A stretch of 7,590 nucleotides of DNA, taken from the NCBI GenBank assembly GCA_016183075.1, contig JACPFH010000395.1, forward strand, positions 1 through 7,590. The letters are read 5' to 3'. The stretch is from Deltaproteobacteria bacterium. GTDB lineage: Bacteria; Desulfobacterota; Binatia; UBA9968. The translations under genes were made by a program, and so were the position numbers. The notes under the pieces were generated by a model. That model was given only the letters and a program-made list of their open reading frames with translations, had not been told where the DNA came from and did not search any database. Within the stretch, counting starts at the first letter, position 1. Every line of letters begins with the position of its first letter. This document shows, in pieces, positions 5,522 to 7,590 of the stretch.

Positions 5522-7300
5522 TCAGGTCGCCACTACATTTGGGGTCCCTGGAGGTGGCCGGAGTCGCTCGGGCACACTGAGGCCGAGGCGTTGTAGGAGC
5601 AACTCCTGCTCGCGGTCAGGTCGCACCACGCAGCGAAGCCTAAGCTCGCGCTTGGAGCCATCATCCAGCGGCAAGACGATATCGGCCGCATGAATGCGTG
5701 AAAGCTCGGTGAGGATGGTGCGGGGCGAATGGCCGAGCCCTGCACGCGACTGCCACTGTTGGAGCGTCTTCCATAGCACATAAGCGAGAAAGCAGATCAG
5801 AATGTGCGCCTTGATGCGGCCTTGTTTGTGATGCCAGATCGGACGGATGCAGAGATCGGATTTCTGGATACGGAAGGCGGCCTCGGCTTCGGTGAGTTGA
5901 ATATAGGTCTTCCACAGTTGCTCGTCGGTCCAGTCGTGAATGTTGCTGCGTAGAATGTAGGTGCCTTCCGTGAGCCTAGCCCAGTCCTCCCACTGCGGGC
6001 GTGTGCTCCACTTGAGCTTAACTCCCGCTGGATTGGTCTTATCTTCTGTCAGCGAGATCGAGTAGCGCGCCGAGGCGCGGGAGTTTCGCTCCAAGAGCCG
6101 CCCGATCTGGCGTTCCAGCACGCCACGGTCTAGTTGAGTTTGGCTCTTCTCGATGCGTCGGCCAAGGGAGTGAAGCCCTTCTTCGATACGCTTGGAGAAC
6201 CGTTCATGTATCGCCTTCTCTTTTTCGCTGCGACTGGCCGAGCGACACAAAAGGAAGATTTCCCTCCCCTCGGGTCCGGGGCAGATTTTGACTTCGATGT
6301 CCTCGCGGATCTGGCGCCAATCAGTTTTATCAGCGATTTGCTTGGCAAAGCGGCCAAGCTCTGCGCGCGCGGTCCCGATCACATAGCGCCGCCCCGTTGA
6401 GTTAAGCCAAGCAATGTTCTCAGCGCTCGCCATGCCCCGGTCCATCACCCACACCCGGTTCACTTTGCCAAACCGATCCTCCATGCTCTCGACAACCTGT
6501 TGGACGGTGCTGACATCGGTGGTGTTGCCAGAAAAGATCTCGTAGCCCAGCGGCATGCCTTCCCGGCTCACCACCAGCGCAATATTTACCTGCACGCAAT
6601 CGGGCCGATGGTCGCGACTGTAACCGCGCTTGGCGATGGCCGGATCAGCGATCCCTTCGAAGTAGGTGCTCGTCACATCATAGAGCAATAGATCGTAGTC
6701 CAGAGAAAAAAGCTCTCCCAAACGCTTGACCAGGTGCTTCTCAATGGCCTGTTTGTGCGGCAACAATCGGTCCAATGCTCGATAGAGCCGCTCATCGTAG
6801 ATGTCTTCAGTTGAAACCCCGAGCAGGTCTTCCAGTGCCGTCATACGATACCAGCTCTCGGCCACGTGCAGCTCGCTTGAAGGCTCGCACAAACGCCCAA
6901 TCACCAAAATAGCTACCACCTCGGCCCACCTCACCGTCTCGCGCTTCGATGCCAAAAGCGTTTCGCATTGCTCATCAAGCTTTAACGCCCGCCACAAAAG
7001 CCACCCCAGCCACACTGCCCCAAAACTTCGCGAGCGCTCCAGCCGTACGCGATCCAGCTTGACTGCCACCGAGCCGGTTGGCTCACGACGATCGAATAGT
7101 TGCCCCTGGCAATGTTCCCACGCACGCCCTGCAACACTTCGCGCCAGCGCCTCAGCCCGTGCCCGGCCTTCCGCATCCAATTCCCCCAACTGCGCCACGG
7201 TCTGTTGCACAACCTGGCGACCGCGTCTGACGGAGCGAACCAACTGCCAGTAAACATGGGTCTTGCCGTCTTTGCGCCGTCTCGTGTGTCGCAAGTACAC
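5522..7300 (-). CDS. IS1634-family DDE transposase
   Basis: This 592-residue protein carries out cut-and-paste type transposition of the surrounding element. The N-terminus 'YLRHTRRRKDGKTHVYWQLVRS' is the typical beta-hairpin opening of the family. The RNase H-like core has D208 in 'LLLYDVTSTYFEG', D287 in 'VWVMDRGMAS' and E473 in 'EAEAAFRIQK'. Y466, E473 and K480 keep the spacing of the IS4-superfamily Y-(2)-R-(3)-E-(6)-K signature, although the arginine position is L469. The long insertion between the second aspartate and the glutamate (about 310-450) is also a family trait. After the core, 'IRPIWHHKQGRIKAHILICFLAYVLW' is strongly conserved in relatives. The start is GTG 7300; an in-frame TGA lies 5 codons upstream, and the ATG at 7310 is out of frame. 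The length is normal and the frame is uninterrupted. The C-terminus ends 'NVVAT', slightly short of the 'NVVETF' style ending I recall for relatives. Confidence 0.95.
   Translation of the reverse strand: MYLRHTRRRKDGKTHVYWQLVRSVRRGRQVVQQTVAQLGELDAEGRARAEALARSVAGRAWEHCQGQLFDRREPTGSVAVKLDRVRLERSRSFGAVWLGWLLWRALKLDEQCETLLASKRETVRWAEVVAILVIGRLCEPSSELHVAESWYRMTALEDLLGVSTEDIYDERLYRALDRLLPHKQAIEKHLVKRLGELFSLDYDLLLYDVTSTYFEGIADPAIAKRGYSRDHRPDCVQVNIALVVSREGMPLGYEIFSGNTTDVSTVQQVVESMEDRFGKVNRVWVMDRGMASAENIAWLNSTGRRYVIGTARAELGRFAKQIADKTDWRQIREDIEVKICPGPEGREIFLLCRSASRSEKEKAIHERFSKRIEEGLHSLGRRIEKSQTQLDRGVLERQIGRLLERNSRASARYSISLTEDKTNPAGVKLKWSTRPQWEDWARLTEGTYILRSNIHDWTDEQLWKTYIQLTEAEAAFRIQKSDLCIRPIWHHKQGRIKAHILICFLAYVLWKTLQQWQSRAGLGHSPRTILTELSRIHAADIVLPLDDGSKRELRLRCVVRPDREQELLLQRLGLSVPERLRPPPGTPNVVAT
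5525..5538 (+). repeat. 14-bp direct repeat inside IS1634, left copy
   Basis: GGTCGCCACTACAT overlaps the last codons of the transposase gene and is identical to 7344-7357, which lies upstream of that gene's start. Confidence 0.7.
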
Positions 7301-7480
7301 TGACGCACATTCTCACGAAATCCCGATAGCTGACAAGATACTTGGTCGCCACTACATGCGGTTTCCGCTCTCTCGACGCCTCAAAAGACCCGGCGCCTGA
7401 ACAACAGCAATCGATTTTCCAATGACTTACTGCTGAAGTGCCGACACCACGGTGGGGCGAAAAATTTTTCTGAGTGGCAC
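7301..7480 (-). other. Upstream region of the IS1634 transposase
   Basis: This 180-bp non-coding stretch lies between the transposase start and the right inverted repeat. It should hold the transposase promoter on the minus strand, but I cannot point to convincing -35/-10 boxes. It contains the second 14-bp direct repeat and, near the repeat, a small palindrome CCACGGTGG (7448-7456) and AAAAATTTTT (7460-7469). Confidence 0.5.
7344..7357 (+). repeat. 14-bp direct repeat inside IS1634, right copy
   Basis: GGTCGCCACTACAT starts 44 bp beyond the transposase start codon and is identical to 5525-5538. The two copies are in the same orientation and 1819 bp apart, so they bracket the transposase gene almost exactly. 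Confidence 0.7.
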
Positions 7481-7503
7481 TATTGTGGAAGTTGGGCTAG
7501 AGG
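7481..7503 (-). repeat. IS1634 terminal inverted repeat, right
   Basis: It reads TATTGTGGAAGTTGGGCTAG plus AGG on the plus strand and is the partner of 5461-5483 (21 of 23 positions). Confidence 0.88.
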
Positions 7504-7590
7504 CAAATAGCGATCGGAAACTAGGAGGACTTACGTCACCGAGCGCTTTTGATTCAGATCGCGTGTTCTTTTGACACCGTATATAACAAG
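7504..7590. other. Right flank of IS1634, no supported gene
   Basis: These 87 bases contain an AGGAGG at 7523-7528 with no ATG or GTG at a suitable distance, and the word TCACCGAGC (7536-7544) that also abuts the left end of the IS. One frame is open to the window edge, but it is too short to call. Confidence 0.4.

Larger units (their letters stand above)
5461..7503 (-). mobile_element. Complete IS1634-family insertion sequence (2043 bp)
   Basis: The element is bounded by 23-bp terminal inverted repeats (5461-5483 and 7481-7503, 21 of 23 identical) and encodes one full-length IS1634 transposase on the minus strand. The left margin has 38 bp between the inverted repeat and the transposase stop. 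The right margin has 180 bp between the start codon and the other repeat, enough for a promoter. Both ends and the gene look intact, so it may be mobile. No identical 5-6 bp target duplication abuts the repeats: CCGAGC lies on the left and CAAATA on the right. Confidence 0.88.

Noticed and set aside
7571..7588. TTGACA near the right edge as a -35 box, with TATAAC close behind
   Set aside because: The spacing between the two hexamers is far too short for a sigma-70 promoter, and any true -10 would lie outside the window.
7525..7590. Open frame at the right edge reading '...SFDTVYNK', resembling the 'DFDTVY' start of the GNAT protein, with a shared 12-bp word (437-448 and 7569-7580)
   Set aside because: A 12-bp match is expected by chance in a window of this size, there is no ATG or GTG start, and the rest of the translation does not follow the GNAT family.
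1..7590. CRISPR array, phage genes or a defence system
   Set aside because: No regularly spaced repeats and no genes with such domains are present. The mobile content is explained by two insertion sequences.

Overview
The window (7590 bp, moderately GC-rich) is a bacterial chromosomal segment with housekeeping and transport genes on the left (about 1-4324) and a cluster of insertion sequences on the right (about 4420-7503). Nothing fixes the taxon. A well-matched sigma-54 type promoter, the style of the MnmA protein, and an IS481 plus IS1634 pair would suit an environmental Gram-negative lineage such as Desulfobacterota/deltaproteobacteria or a neighbouring uncultured phylum. That placement is inference only.

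Left part. The window opens inside the 3' end of an MFS permease gene. A small GNAT acetyltransferase gene follows on the same strand. It converges on, and overlaps by 24 bp, the 3' end of mnmA (tRNA 2-thiouridylase, minus strand). The end of the GNAT protein looks abnormal, as if this convergent junction arose by a deletion. The 206-bp space upstream of mnmA is divergent and holds a consensus-like -24/-12 element pointing right. It faces a two-gene unit: a DHA2-type drug/metabolite exporter and, 18 bp later behind a good ribosome binding site, a 268-residue polytopic membrane protein that I do not recognise. Its two halves are visibly duplicated, and each half repeats the same aromatic/acidic motifs.

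Right part. About 95 bp after the membrane-protein gene lies an IS481-family transposase that has lost its N-terminal helix-turn-helix region, so this element is a left-truncated remnant. Its right end keeps two directly repeated 18-bp motifs. Six bases or so beyond the inferred IS481 end begins a complete IS1634-family element (5461-7503, 2043 bp). It has 23-bp terminal inverted repeats (21/23 identical) and an intact 592-residue DDE transposase on the minus strand. The element lacks an abutting target duplication. A 9-bp word next to its left end recurs 32 bp outside its right end. The last 87 bp hold no gene I can support.

The most promising items for follow-up are the internally duplicated membrane protein, whose motifs are laid out like those of the small lycopene-cyclase type membrane proteins (hypothesis only), and its possible sigma-54 control together with the exporter.
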